59,294 nucleotides of DNA from Deltaproteobacteria bacterium ADurb.Bin151. GTDB taxonomy: Bacteria > Desulfobacterota > Syntrophia > Syntrophales > Smithellaceae. Under the pieces are notes generated by a model, which saw only the letters and a program-made list of their open reading frames with translations, had not been told where the DNA came from and made no database searches. The stretch spans positions 1 through 59,294 of the forward strand of contig MWDG01000012.1 in assembly GCA_002070455.1 (NCBI GenBank), given 5' to 3'. A program made the position numbers and the translations under genes. Positions 37,906-49,535 of this stretch are shown piece after piece; the first letter of the stretch is position 1, and every line of letters starts with the position of its first letter.

Positions 37906-38400
37906 TCAAGGCATTTGATCTTGCACCGCCACATTGATATCATTGTCTTTCAAAAACTGAAGAGCATTCCGAACGTGCGTTCCCGGCCAGTAAATCTTTC
38001 CGCAACGGTCGCAGCGGTTATACCGGTCGTAATTTTCGTAAACAAACAAAGGGACCTGATCGTGAACCTCCCCTCGTGTGGCGGGAGAAAGCCTTGAATT
38101 ACAGATCATGCAGATTCTGTACATGTTGTTGTAATCAATTTTTAATGAAAGTTTCCGGATGACAAAACCGAGCTGCGGGCCCGCACCTGCCGCCGGCAAC
38201 AGAAAGATGTCCCCTGAAAACTGCCTCTCCAGCATATCTCTTCTGCGGGTCAGCACAATGCGGTTCTGCTCTTGCGCCTGCCGCATCATCGGCCGGCCTG
38301 CTTTGCCGCTGTATACAACGGTGTCGTATCCCAGCAGCCTGAGCCATTTAGCCAGACCCGTGAGAGAGGCGTCGGTGATAAACTTTGGCTGGGCGGTCAT
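37906..38400 (-). CDS. Mut7-C RNase-domain protein
   Basis: 164 aa. The N-terminal PIN-like Mut7-C fold shows FITDASLTGLAKWLRLLGYD, conserved acidic residues and VLTRRRD. A C-terminal zinc ribbon shows MYRICMICN and CDRCGKIYWPGTH. Related proteins are RNases of the PIN superfamily. Its ATG overlaps the stop of the LapA-like gene by 4 bases. Confidence 0.8.
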   Translation of the reverse strand: MTAQPKFITDASLTGLAKWLRLLGYDTVVYSGKAGRPMMRQAQEQNRIVLTRRRDMLERQFSGDIFLLPAAGAGPQLGFVIRKLSLKIDYNNMYRICMICNSRLSPATRGEVHDQVPLFVYENYDRYNRCDRCGKIYWPGTHVRNALQFLKDNDINVAVQDQMP

Positions 38401-38714
38401 GGAGAAGCTTCGGGTGTTTTCTTCCGTTCTTCAATCATGGGGGGCGCTTCGTGGTCTCTCAGTTCCTTGCGCAGGTCCCTGACTGTTTTGTTCAACCGGC
38501 TGATGGTTCGATTCAGGCGGAATCTTTCTACAACACCCAGCAGACCTGTAATGATCACCCCAACGAGCAGGGCAACAAAAATAAGCATATAGGCGGGAAC
38601 AACGATATCCTGAATATAGTAGTATTTGATAGTTACAGGCGCTGCGTTGAACTGCGAAAAAGTCACAATAAAAAATGCAAAGAGGATCGTCAGAATCAGA
38701 TAAAATATTTTCAT
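38397..38714 (-). CDS. LapA-domain small membrane protein
   Basis: About 105 aa with two TM helices (about 2-22 and 40-62) separated by a short loop. A coiled-coil tail follows (RTISRLNKTVRDLRKELRDHE). The DUF1049/LapA layout fits; E. coli LapA works with LapB in LPS control, but no lapB is nearby. The ATG at 38714 has AGGAGG 10 bases upstream; the longer frame begins within one base of that SD. Confidence 0.75.
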   Translation of the reverse strand: MKIFYLILTILFAFFIVTFSQFNAAPVTIKYYYIQDIVVPAYMLIFVALLVGVIITGLLGVVERFRLNRTISRLNKTVRDLRKELRDHEAPPMIEERKKTPEASP

Positions 38715-38719
38715 TGCAA

Positions 38720-39205
38720 TCAAACCTCCTGAGAATATTTTTTAAAAAGCGGAGCAAGTTTTGCGGCGGTGGTGGCCAGATCTTCCGGAACAACACGAAC
38801 CTGACCGACCACACTCATAAAATTGGTGTCCCCCTCCCAGCGCGGTATCACATGAACATGAACATGTTCAGCGATGCCGGCACCTGCCGCCTTGCCCAGA
38901 TTCATGCCGACATTGAATCCGTTCGGGTTCATCGCATCCCTCAATACCTTCACGGAAGCGTCCAGAAGGGCAAATATTTCCGACCGCTCTTCCCTGGTCA
39001 ACTCTGAAATATCACCTACATGACGTTCCGGAATAATCATTAAGTGACCATTGACATACGGATACCGGTTGAGCATCACAAAACAGGTCTTTCCTTCAAA
39101 AACGATGTAATCATCGCACCGGGTCGAACATTTGCAAAACACACAACCTTCCCGCTTTTCACACACAAGATACTCCATTCTCCAGGGCGCAAACATTGTT
39201 TCCAT
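38720..39205 (-). CDS. HIT-family nucleotide hydrolase/phosphorylase
   Basis: 161 aa. The HIT triad is HVHVHV (H114, H116, H118). Cysteines CVFC near the N-terminus may bind zinc as in Ap4A phosphorylase-type HIT proteins, and NRYPYVNGHLMIIP is conserved. Acts on nucleoside phosphate conjugates; the exact substrate is unclear. It overlaps or abuts the LapA-like gene in the same unit. Confidence 0.86.
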   Translation of the reverse strand: METMFAPWRMEYLVCEKREGCVFCKCSTRCDDYIVFEGKTCFVMLNRYPYVNGHLMIIPERHVGDISELTREERSEIFALLDASVKVLRDAMNPNGFNVGMNLGKAAGAGIAEHVHVHVIPRWEGDTNFMSVVGQVRVVPEDLATTAAKLAPLFKKYSQEV

Positions 39206-39235
39206 ATTGTCGGTTCCTGACTACATTGAACTGGA

Positions 39236-39733
39236 TCATTTGACTGTGATGATCCTGCCCGTCAATTCATCACCAACTTCCAGGATCCCGATGCTCCTGG
39301 ATTTTGCAAAGCGCTTATCGACCGCCGATCCCGGATTGAAAAAGTAAACACCGTCTATGCTCCTGTTCACTGGATAATGCGTATGACCGAAGACAATGCA
39401 ATCGAGAGGACCGAGCCTTGCGGCAAGTTTTCTTTCCATCCCTTCGGGGGACCCCCAGCCATGGATCAGTCCTATTTTAAACCCGTTAATCTCCATTAGC
39501 AGTTGTTCAGGCAGTTCTTCTTTTACCCTCGGGCTGTCCATGTTTCCGTATACCGCCCGTACTTCCTTATCATTGAAAAGGGTCAGGACGGATAATTCAA
39601 CCAGATCTCCCGCATGAAAAATCATATCGACATCAGAAAAATTTTCATCGATGATTCTCTTTAAGTTTTCATCAAAGCCGGAAATATGTGTATCCGATAA
39701 TACGCCTATCTTGACTCTTTTATGATTCAACAT
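39236..39733 (-). CDS. YfcE/MJ0936-type metallophosphodiesterase
   Basis: 165 aa calcineurin-like phosphoesterase with all metal motifs: SDTHI, HAGDLVE, YGNMD, IHGWG and GHTHYPV. The small single-domain size fits YfcE, a phosphodiesterase of unknown physiological substrate. No SD precedes the ATG; a weak -35/-10 pair (minus strand TTGTAT/TAATAA, plus-strand 39743-39771) would put the transcript start about 2-3 bases before the codon. It diverges from the small hypothetical at 39837. Confidence 0.86.
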   Translation of the reverse strand: MLNHKRVKIGVLSDTHISGFDENLKRIIDENFSDVDMIFHAGDLVELSVLTLFNDKEVRAVYGNMDSPRVKEELPEQLLMEINGFKIGLIHGWGSPEGMERKLAARLGPLDCIVFGHTHYPVNRSIDGVYFFNPGSAVDKRFAKSRSIGILEVGDELTGRIITVK

Positions 39734-39800
39734 ATTTATAATTTATTAGCGGCAAGATCGAAAAAATACAAGTGTTATTTACAGTTCCATTATAATCAAT

Positions 39801-39829
39801 TTGACTTTAGTCCCGACCCTATATAAAAT
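39801..39829 (+). promoter_or_regulatory. Sigma-70 promoter giving a probable leaderless transcript
   Basis: TTGACT at 39801-39806 and TAAAAT at 39824-39829 have a 17-base spacer. Transcription would begin about 7 bases after the -10, at 39836-39837, which is the first base of the downstream ATG. Confidence 0.5.
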
Positions 39830-39836
39830 AATAACT

Positions 39837-42124
<2,288 letters not shown>

Positions 42125-42130
42125 CGCATC

Positions 42131-42403
42131 ATGAAAAAAGTTCACGTCTACATCAGCGGCAGAGTGCAGGGTGTTTTCTTCCGGGCCGAAACACAGCGTG
42201 CCGCCGTCTGTCTGAACCTAACCGGTTGGGTGAGAAATATGAGAGACGGTCGCGTCGAAGCCGTCTTTGAAGGAGAAGACCGGGCTATCGATCAAATGCT
42301 TGTCTGGTGCCAAACCGGTCCGCCTCATGCCCGTGTTGACCAGGTCATTATTGAGGAAGAACCCTTCACAGGTGATTATCCAAATTTTAAGGTTGATTTT
42401 TGA
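42131..42403 (+). CDS. acyP: Acylphosphatase
   Basis: 90 aa, complete. The catalytic Arg is in GRVQGVFFR and the catalytic Asn in GWVRNMRDG, with the hallmark EAVFEGE strand. Hydrolyses acyl phosphates in the cytoplasm. It is last in the ligA unit and convergent with the sigma-54 regulator gene. Confidence 0.93.
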   Translation: MKKVHVYISGRVQGVFFRAETQRAAVCLNLTGWVRNMRDGRVEAVFEGEDRAIDQMLVWCQTGPPHARVDQVIIEEEPFTGDYPNFKVDF

Positions 42404-42413
42404 AACCGCGTTC

Positions 42414-43772
42414 TCATTCCACACCCAGTTTCTCAATTCGGTAGCGCAATGAATCAAACGTCACGTGAAGCATTTCAGCGGCTTTCGTCTTTGAGCCGTT
42501 TGTTTTTTGCAGAACTTTCTGAATGGCTCTTTTTTCGATCTTCTCCAGTTCGGCATTCAAATCGATTCCTGAATCAGGGATGTTCAGATCTATCTGCTTC
42601 TGTTCCGCGTCTTCCTCGGCCAGAAGCACCAGATTCTCGGGTAGTATGATATTCGATGTTTCCATCGCCACACCACGTTCAATAATATTTTCCAGTTCAC
42701 GGATATTTCCCGGGAACGGATATTCCATCAGCAATTCCATTGCATAAGAGGAAATCATTCTGACTTCCTTGCCGAATTCAGCGGCGTATTTTTCAATAAA
42801 ATGCCTGGTCAGAAGGGGAATATCTTCCTTTCTTTTCCGAAGCGGCGGCATGTGGATGGGAATCACGTTTAAACGGAAATACAAATCTTCACGGAAATCT
42901 CCTTTTCTAACCCGTTCCTGAAGATTCTGATTGGTGGCAGAAATAATACGGACATCCACCCGGATATCTTCAGAGCCGCCAATCCGTCGAAATGTTTTTT
43001 CCTGCACTACTCTCAGAAGCTTTACCTGGAGCACCGGCGGCAGTTCGCCGATTTCGTCCAGGAAAACAGTTCCTCCCTTGGCCAGTTCAAAAAGTCCCGC
43101 ACGATCAGCATATGCCCCCGTAAAAGATCCTTTCATGTAACCAAACAGTTCACTCTCCAGCAAATTCTCCGGAATGCCCCCGCTGTTAATAGCCATAAAC
43201 GGCATCTTCGAACGCGACGAATTGGCATGAATGGCCCTCGCAACCAGTTCCTTACCGGTTCCGCTTTCCCCAAGAATCAGAATATTTGCCGGTGTGTTGG
43301 CCACTTTCTTAATTGTTGCGAAGACTTTCCCCATTTCCCTGCTGGTTCCGATCATGCCGCAGAAAAATCCTTCCTGACCTTCCTGCGTTGGCGTCTGACT
43401 CTCACTGACCAGACCGTTTTTTAACAGTGCCTGCCGAACAATCTGCTTTAATTCTTCTATGCTGCCGCCCTTTTCCACATAATCAAAGGCGCCTTCCTGC
43501 ATCGCGTTGACGGCTGTTTCGCCGGAGGCATAGGCGGTTATTAAAATAACGACGGTCTCCGGTCGATGATCCTTGATGGTTTTCAAAAACTCAATGCCGT
43601 CCATCTTTGGCATTTTCAAATCGGTGATCACCAGGTCATAATTGGTTTTACGGAAGAGATTAATTGCCTTCTGGGGATTATCGGCAGTCGTAACTTCATA
43701 CCCTTCTCTTTTCAAAACCTCTTCCACAACAAATCTGTAGTCCTGATCGTCAAGAACCAGAATTTTTGCCAT
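42414..43772 (-). CDS. Sigma-54-dependent response regulator (NtrC/PilR-like)
   Basis: 452 aa. The receiver has D8/D9 acidic pocket, phospho-site D51 (ITDLKMP) and K101 (VEKGG). The AAA+ domain has Walker A GESGTGKE (168-175). The sigma-54-contact loop reads GSFTGA (215-220) where the usual motif is GAFTGA. The Fis-type HTH at the end is NGSKTKAAEMLHVTFDSLRYRIEKLG. It is encoded directly after its probable sensor and follows PilR-like order; the target genes are not known, but a sigma-54-like site lies before the DUF6160 gene in this window. Confidence 0.92.
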   Translation of the reverse strand: MAKILVLDDQDYRFVVEEVLKREGYEVTTADNPQKAINLFRKTNYDLVITDLKMPKMDGIEFLKTIKDHRPETVVILITAYASGETAVNAMQEGAFDYVEKGGSIEELKQIVRQALLKNGLVSESQTPTQEGQEGFFCGMIGTSREMGKVFATIKKVANTPANILILGESGTGKELVARAIHANSSRSKMPFMAINSGGIPENLLESELFGYMKGSFTGAYADRAGLFELAKGGTVFLDEIGELPPVLQVKLLRVVQEKTFRRIGGSEDIRVDVRIISATNQNLQERVRKGDFREDLYFRLNVIPIHMPPLRKRKEDIPLLTRHFIEKYAAEFGKEVRMISSYAMELLMEYPFPGNIRELENIIERGVAMETSNIILPENLVLLAEEDAEQKQIDLNIPDSGIDLNAELEKIEKRAIQKVLQKTNGSKTKAAEMLHVTFDSLRYRIEKLGVE

Positions 43773-43802
43773 ACCGTCACTCCTTTTTATCCATCTTCGA
43801 CC

Positions 43803-45461
43803 CTAGCTGCCAGGCAGCCAGACCGTAACGGAAGTCCCTTGATTGACTACGCTTTCTATCGCTATTTTGCCGCCATAACCATCAACAATGCGGCTTACAA
43901 TGGCCAGACCCAACCCGGTCCCTTTTTCCTTGTTGGTAAAAAAAGGCTCAAATACTTTTTTAATATCTTTCTCTTCAATGCCGCAACCGTCATCTGTAAC
44001 TTTTATCTGCGCATATTCTTTTTTGTCTTCCAGTTTCGTCATCCTTATTTCTAGCGATATGTTGCCACTTTCTTCCACAGCCTGAATGGCGTTTAGAATC
44101 AGGTTTTGAATCACCTGACGGACTTGTCCCTCGTTTGCGTATGCCCGGGTATCTCCGGAGGATATTTTTGTCATCTTAACATTTTTCTTCTGCTGGTTTG
44201 CCATCTTTGTGCTTTCGAGAATTTCATCAGCAATATGATTGACATTTACAGATTCCCTTTTTTCCGGGATCGGACGGGCCAGCAGAAGAAAGTCCCGCAC
44301 AAAGCTGTCGAGCTGATCCTTTCCCCTCATAATGATCTGCATCAATCGTTTGTCGGTGTCCTCCAGATTTACGGTCTGTCCCAGTAGCTGAATTGAGCCT
44401 GTAATGGACGCCAGGGGATTTCTCATTTCATGGGCAAGGCCGGCAGCCATTTCACCAATCAGAGCCAGTCTTTTGCTTTTTTCGAGATTTTCCTCCATCC
44501 GTTTGATTTCCGTCAAATCCTGAAAGATCAGGATATGGCCGATTTGTTTGCCATACTTGTCTTTCAAAGGATTGATTGAGCAGCCTAAATGAACCTGAAC
44601 ACCTCCCCAGCGCATAATGGTCACTTCTCTTCTGCTTTGATTCAACTCAAATTGTTTCGCATCAAAAAAAGGTCCGAACTCCGGAAAGATTTCCAGAATC
44701 TGATGATCCTGGACCAAATGAAACTTCAACCCCGTAATGGTTTCAGCAGCTCTGTTAAACGTTTTAATACGCCCCTGAAGCGTGGTCGTCATAATACCGG
44801 TATCCACGGATTCAATGATACTGCGGAAAAGAAGATCAAGCTGATTGAAAGCGGACTCCTTTTCTTCCAGCAAAGATCGGGTTTTTTTCTCCTGCTCAAC
44901 CACAAAGCTGGCCAGAAATGCCAGAAGGTAGAAAGACAATATGTGAACAACGATTCTTACCAGAACATCTTGGGTGATAACGGAATAATCACGGCCGATG
45001 GAATAAAGGGTGGGAATCACGTTAAAATATTCAAGCTCCAGCAACAGTCCGTAAGCAATACCGGCAAAAGAAGCAATGACGAGCGCTCCCCTTCTGCCCA
45101 GAAATATGGCGGAATAAATGATCACCAGGGAATAAAGCAGGGAATAATTGCTGCCGATGCTGCCCGTTAAATATACCAGAAAAGAGATCAGGCAAATATC
45201 GACAATCAATTGGGAGTACACATTCAGATAATAATACTTTTCTTTTCCTAAAAGCAGTGTATAGAGAATAGACAGCAAATACATTCCAACAATCACAGCA
45301 TAAACAGAATACAGAAGCGTCGGTGAAACCGGAAGCAGAGACCTCAAAGTACCGAGGACAAAAACAACCAGTAGCGAAATGGAGAGCATAATCACTCTGC
45401 CGATAATCAGCAGTCTGAGCCTCTGCCAGGTCCTTATGTCATGGTTGATTCTTGGGTTCAT
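43803..45461 (-). CDS. Membrane sensor histidine kinase (PilS-like)
   Basis: 552 aa. The first about 190 residues form a membrane domain with roughly six TM helices. A PAS domain follows (about 205-320; FRSIIESVDTGIMTT). HisKA has phospho-acceptor H344 in GLAHEMRNPLASITGS, then HATPase_c with NLILNAIQAVEESG (N box), DDGCGIEE (G1) and GTGLGLAI (G2). The multi-TM/PAS/HisKA layout and adjacent NtrC-type regulator match PilS-PilR. It lies 30 bases ahead of the regulator in one unit. Confidence 0.92.
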   Translation of the reverse strand: MNPRINHDIRTWQRLRLLIIGRVIMLSISLLVVFVLGTLRSLLPVSPTLLYSVYAVIVGMYLLSILYTLLLGKEKYYYLNVYSQLIVDICLISFLVYLTGSIGSNYSLLYSLVIIYSAIFLGRRGALVIASFAGIAYGLLLELEYFNVIPTLYSIGRDYSVITQDVLVRIVVHILSFYLLAFLASFVVEQEKKTRSLLEEKESAFNQLDLLFRSIIESVDTGIMTTTLQGRIKTFNRAAETITGLKFHLVQDHQILEIFPEFGPFFDAKQFELNQSRREVTIMRWGGVQVHLGCSINPLKDKYGKQIGHILIFQDLTEIKRMEENLEKSKRLALIGEMAAGLAHEMRNPLASITGSIQLLGQTVNLEDTDKRLMQIIMRGKDQLDSFVRDFLLLARPIPEKRESVNVNHIADEILESTKMANQQKKNVKMTKISSGDTRAYANEGQVRQVIQNLILNAIQAVEESGNISLEIRMTKLEDKKEYAQIKVTDDGCGIEEKDIKKVFEPFFTNKEKGTGLGLAIVSRIVDGYGGKIAIESVVNQGTSVTVWLPGS

Positions 45462-45623
45462 GTTTTTCTTCCAAAATTCATCGCCTGAAATAATATTTTT
45501 ATTCTATAACATTTTATAATTTTTCGCTAATAATTTGAGATTTTATCATTAAACATCCGGCTGGAAGCTGCCGAGAATAAATGATTGTTCCGCGTGAGCG
45601 GGATTAAGCGGTGACTATCACTT

Positions 45624-48119
45624 ATGCGCAGACCCTTGTTCTATCCCTTGATCGCCCTGATGGCCGGTATCCTGTTTGGCGATGTGACAACAATGCCTTT
45701 GAGCATTCTACAGGCCGCAGCGATGGTGGTGTTACTTTCTTTAATCCTCTGCCTCAGGATAAAATGGAACAGGGCTGTTTTCGTTCTGATCCTCATTCTC
45801 ATGGTGATCGCAGGGTTTTTTAATGCACAGAAACATCAATTCCTTTCTCAAAACAAGCATCATATTGTTCATCATGTCAAACAAGGGAAACAGACCATAG
45901 AAGGCACCGTAACATCCACGGAACAGACTTCCGCGGACAGATATTCAATGATTGTCCGCTGCGGGAGAATTCTAAAAAATGATTCCTCCTATCCGGTTTC
46001 AGGTTTGATCCGCCTTACGATTCCCTCACAACTGAACTTCCAGTACGGCGATTTTGTCCGCTTTCATACATCCATCAAAAGGATACACAGTTTCCATAAT
46101 CCGGGAAGCTTTGATTACGAGCGTTATCTCCATCGCCAGGGGATTTATGTCACGGGGTTTATCGCGGACAGTGCGGGCATTGTTTTGATCAGACACAATA
46201 CGGCAAGCGGCATTAAGCTCCGACTTGAAAAGTTTCGCTCGTATTTAAAACAGTTAATTTATGCCAATGCTCCGTCCCCTGAGAGAGAAATTCTGGAAGC
46301 CATGATCCTCGGCAACCAAAAAGCGATTCCAGCGGATGTACGGGATAATTTTGCCAAAACGGGAACTTCCCACATCCTGTCCATTTCGGGGCTGCATGTC
46401 GGGCTGGTAGCTTCAGCCGGTTTCTTTATCGCACTGATACTTTTAAAATCATCCGAATATTTCATGCTCAGATTCAACATCATAAAAATTGCCACAGCCT
46501 CCGCTTTCCTGCCGGTTGCTGTTTACGCACTGGTCGCAGGAATGGGAACAACCGTCCTTCGCGCATCCCTTATGACCTTGGCATTCCTGACTGCACTGCT
46601 GATTGGCAAACCAAAAGATCTTTATAATATTCTCTTCTTTGCAGCACTGGTCATTCTGATTTTTGTACCTGAAGCCCTCTTTGATATTTCTTTTCAATTG
46701 TCCTTCAGTGCGGTTTTAGCCATCGTTATCATCCTTTCAAAATTAAACATTTCGACGATCCCGATACCGATGTCTTTACCCGCAGGATTGCATCCGCTGA
46801 TACGCTGGATTTATACCTTCATTCTGGTATCGGCCGCGGCCACACTGGGCACTTTACCTATCATTGTCTACTACTTTAACCGAGTTTCCGCCGTTACATT
46901 GATTGCTAATCTGATCGCCGTACCGCTGCTCGGCATGTTGACTCTGATCCCGGCTATGTCTTTTATCATGACAGCTTCTTTTTCACCCTGGCTGTCTGGC
47001 CTTCTGATTAAAGCCGCTTCCTTTTTTACCGGCCTGGCTGTTGACGTCATCAACTGGCTGGCTTCCTGGCCATGGTCGTCTTTCAGCTTTATAAAGCCCA
47101 ACATCATGGAAATCGTGCTTTTCTATATCATTGGCTTTCTGCTGCTTTCACTCAAATCCAATCCGGGCGAAAAAAAGATCAGAAAATCTGAAACAAGTCA
47201 TCCTGTTTTGATGAAAACAGCCCTTCTCATTGCCCTGATCTTGATGATTACCGATGTAGTGTATCTAACCTTAAAAGAACAATATAGCAGGGATATTAAA
47301 ATGACCGCCATTGATGTCGGACAGGGTTCGGCCACACTTTTCCAGTTTCCCGGCGGTGTAAACATGCTGATTGACGGCGGCGGTTTTTATGACAGTTCTT
47401 TTGATATGGGCAAACTGGTGATCGCCCCGTTTCTTTATGCCAAAAGAATCAGAAAAATCGACATTGTTGTTCTGACCCATCCTCACCCGGACCATCTCCA
47501 GGGCTTAATTTATATCCTTAAAAACTTTGACGTCCAGGAAGTGTGGTCTACAGGAGTAAAGGCGGACAATGATCTTTACCGTTTGTGGGAAAAAACCATT
47601 TCGGAGCACAAAATAAAAATGAAGTATCTTTCTTCACAAACACCGTCCGTTAATCTTTCCGGCGCTCTAATCCATTTTCTCTGGCCTTTGCCTCCAAAAA
47701 ACCGTGAGGATCTGGAAACGTCAGAAGACGAACTCAATGACTCTTCTGTTGTCATGAAAATCACCTATGCAGCAGAAAGTTTTCTGGTTACCGGAGACAT
47801 TTCCTCCTTTGTCGAAACCCGTTTGATAGAGTCGGGACAAAATCTGAAAAGTGATATTCTTTTGGTGCCGCATCATGGTTCAAAACACTCCAGTTCCCCG
47901 GATTTTATCAGGGCCGTTTCCTGCCGTTATGCCATCATCAGTGCCGGGAAAAGAAACGTCTTCCGTCATCCTCATCCTGATGTTCTTGATCGCTATATTT
48001 CTGCCGGAATTCATATTTTTCGAACCGATAAAAATGGAGCAATTTCAGTAGAAACGGATGGCAAAACCATGAACATTACTCCATGGCTAACCAATCCTTT
48101 GCCGGAAGACCGACCTTGA
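45624..48119 (+). CDS. comEC: DNA internalisation-related competence protein ComEC/Rec2
   Basis: 831 aa. An N-terminal OB-like region with TM helices (DUF4131), a central competence domain (FAKTGTSHILSISGLHVGL) and a C-terminal metallo-beta-lactamase-like domain with THPHPDHLQG and PHHGSKHS. Multiple TM segments across about 250-510. It forms the inner-membrane channel for incoming DNA. The ATG at 45624 has no good SD. The other competence genes are not in the window. The companion PilS/PilR-like pair next door may hint at a type IV pilus system. Confidence 0.91.
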   Translation: MRRPLFYPLIALMAGILFGDVTTMPLSILQAAAMVVLLSLILCLRIKWNRAVFVLILILMVIAGFFNAQKHQFLSQNKHHIVHHVKQGKQTIEGTVTSTEQTSADRYSMIVRCGRILKNDSSYPVSGLIRLTIPSQLNFQYGDFVRFHTSIKRIHSFHNPGSFDYERYLHRQGIYVTGFIADSAGIVLIRHNTASGIKLRLEKFRSYLKQLIYANAPSPEREILEAMILGNQKAIPADVRDNFAKTGTSHILSISGLHVGLVASAGFFIALILLKSSEYFMLRFNIIKIATASAFLPVAVYALVAGMGTTVLRASLMTLAFLTALLIGKPKDLYNILFFAALVILIFVPEALFDISFQLSFSAVLAIVIILSKLNISTIPIPMSLPAGLHPLIRWIYTFILVSAAATLGTLPIIVYYFNRVSAVTLIANLIAVPLLGMLTLIPAMSFIMTASFSPWLSGLLIKAASFFTGLAVDVINWLASWPWSSFSFIKPNIMEIVLFYIIGFLLLSLKSNPGEKKIRKSETSHPVLMKTALLIALILMITDVVYLTLKEQYSRDIKMTAIDVGQGSATLFQFPGGVNMLIDGGGFYDSSFDMGKLVIAPFLYAKRIRKIDIVVLTHPHPDHLQGLIYILKNFDVQEVWSTGVKADNDLYRLWEKTISEHKIKMKYLSSQTPSVNLSGALIHFLWPLPPKNREDLETSEDELNDSSVVMKITYAAESFLVTGDISSFVETRLIESGQNLKSDILLVPHHGSKHSSSPDFIRAVSCRYAIISAGKRNVFRHPHPDVLDRYISAGIHIFRTDKNGAISVETDGKTMNITPWLTNPLPEDRP

Positions 48120-48202
48120 GAATATTTCATTGCCAACTTTTTGGTGATGTGCTAGAAAGCTTTGATTTATTTGTGAAACTCAAATTTCGCGTGACGGTGA
48201 CA

Positions 48203-48239
48203 CAAGGTCCGGCACCGAATGTGCGGGGCAAGGGAACCT
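48203..48239 (+). other. Possible structured leader before hisS
   Basis: A stacked hairpin can be drawn: AGGT-CC at 48205-48210 with GG-ACCT near 48232-48239, and an inner GCAC/GTGC pair (48212-48215 with 48221-48224). There is no T run, and it matches no riboswitch or T-box consensus that I know. It is 27 bases before the hisS ATG. Confidence 0.3.
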
Positions 48240-48265
48240 GACCCGGGGAAAAATAGGATTTGAAC

Positions 48266-49531
48266 ATGGAAAAAATTACAGCCATCAAGGGAATCAAAGA
48301 TATTTTACCGCTGGATTCCCCAACCTGGCACAAGGTAGAATTAACTGCCCGTAACATTTTTGAATGCTTCGGTTTTTACGAAATCCGTGTGCCGATCATG
48401 GAAAAAACCACGTTATTCCAACGCAGCATCGGGGAGACAACCGATATCGTCGAAAAAGAAATGTACACCTTTCGTGACCGGAACGATGAACTTCTTACGC
48501 TGCGCCCTGAAGCCACGGCATCGGTCATTCGTGCTTATATTGAGCATAACCTCATGGCCTCGGACCCCGTTACAAAACTCTACACAATAGGCCCGATGTT
48601 CCGGAGAGAAAGACCGCAGAAAGGCCGTTTCCGGCAGTTTCACCAGATTGACGTGGAGTTGTTTGGCGATGACACACCTGCTTCTGACGCGGAAGTGATC
48701 TTCATGCTGATGCATTTCCTGCAGACATTGGGTATCGAAAAATTATCGCTCGAGATCAATTCGCTGGGCTGCAAAGTCTGCCGGCCGGTTTTTTCAAAAT
48801 CCGTTGTAGAGTATCTGAAAGGTTCGGAAGACGCGCTCTGTCCCGACTGCCAGAGACGCATTCACACCAACCCCCTGCGCGTTTTTGACTGCAAGGTGGA
48901 ATCCTGCAATACAATCATTGCAGGTGCGCCGCGCATATTGGACGATCTCTGCAAAGACTGTTCGGATCATTTTTCACAGGTCAAAGAATACCTTCAGGAT
49001 CTGAAATTATCTTACGAAATCAATCCCCGGATGGTGCGCGGACTCGATTATTACACAAAGACCGCCTTTGAAGTGAAATCCGGAGAATTGGGAGCACAGA
49101 ATTCCCTGGCAGGAGGCGGCCGATATGATGGTCTGGTCAGTTTTTTGGGCGGCCCGGATGTACCCGGCATCGGCTTCGGCATCGGCATGGAAAGGCTTAT
49201 TGACTGCCTTCCGCCCTCTGATTCATCCCCTCGCAGGACGGATCTGTTTATTGCCGCGCTGGGAACTCGCGCACAAAAAATTGCTTTCGGCCTGACCCAG
49301 GAATTTCGCAGAAAAGGAATCAGCGCAGCCATGGACTATGCCGATAGAAGCCTGAAAAGCCAGATGAAGCGGGCTGATAAATTGAACAGCGCCTTTACGT
49401 TGATTTTTGGCGATAAAGAAATTGATGAATCACACGCTGAATTGCGGGACATGAATACCAAAAACCAAAAAAGTTTGCCTCTGGATGGTTTACTGGAGGA
49501 ACTGACAAATATTTTAAATAAGAGGGAATAG
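48266..49531 (+). CDS. hisS: Histidyl-tRNA synthetase
   Basis: 421 aa class II aminoacyl-tRNA synthetase. Motif 1 is in the [11 protein letters not shown] region, motif 2 in [19 protein letters not shown], the histidine A loop in [12 protein letters not shown] and motif 3 in GFGIGMERL. The C-terminal anticodon domain is present. An inserted Cys-rich segment (LGCKVCRP... CPDCQRR ... CKDC) reads as a zinc-binding insertion. The ATG at 48266 has AGGA at 48255-48258; the TTG at 48260 is less likely. aspS follows after 4 bases. Confidence 0.96.
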   Translation: MEKITAIKGIKDILPLDSPTWHKVELTARNIFECFGFYEIRVPIMEKTTLFQRSIGETTDIVEKEMYTFRDRNDELLTLRPEATASVIRAYIEHNLMASDPVTKLYTIGPMFRRERPQKGRFRQFHQIDVELFGDDTPASDAEVIFMLMHFLQTLGIEKLSLEINSLGCKVCRPVFSKSVVEYLKGSEDALCPDCQRRIHTNPLRVFDCKVESCNTIIAGAPRILDDLCKDCSDHFSQVKEYLQDLKLSYEINPRMVRGLDYYTKTAFEVKSGELGAQNSLAGGGRYDGLVSFLGGPDVPGIGFGIGMERLIDCLPPSDSSPRRTDLFIAALGTRAQKIAFGLTQEFRRKGISAAMDYADRSLKSQMKRADKLNSAFTLIFGDKEIDESHAELRDMNTKNQKSLPLDGLLEELTNILNKRE

Positions 49532-49535
49532 TTTT

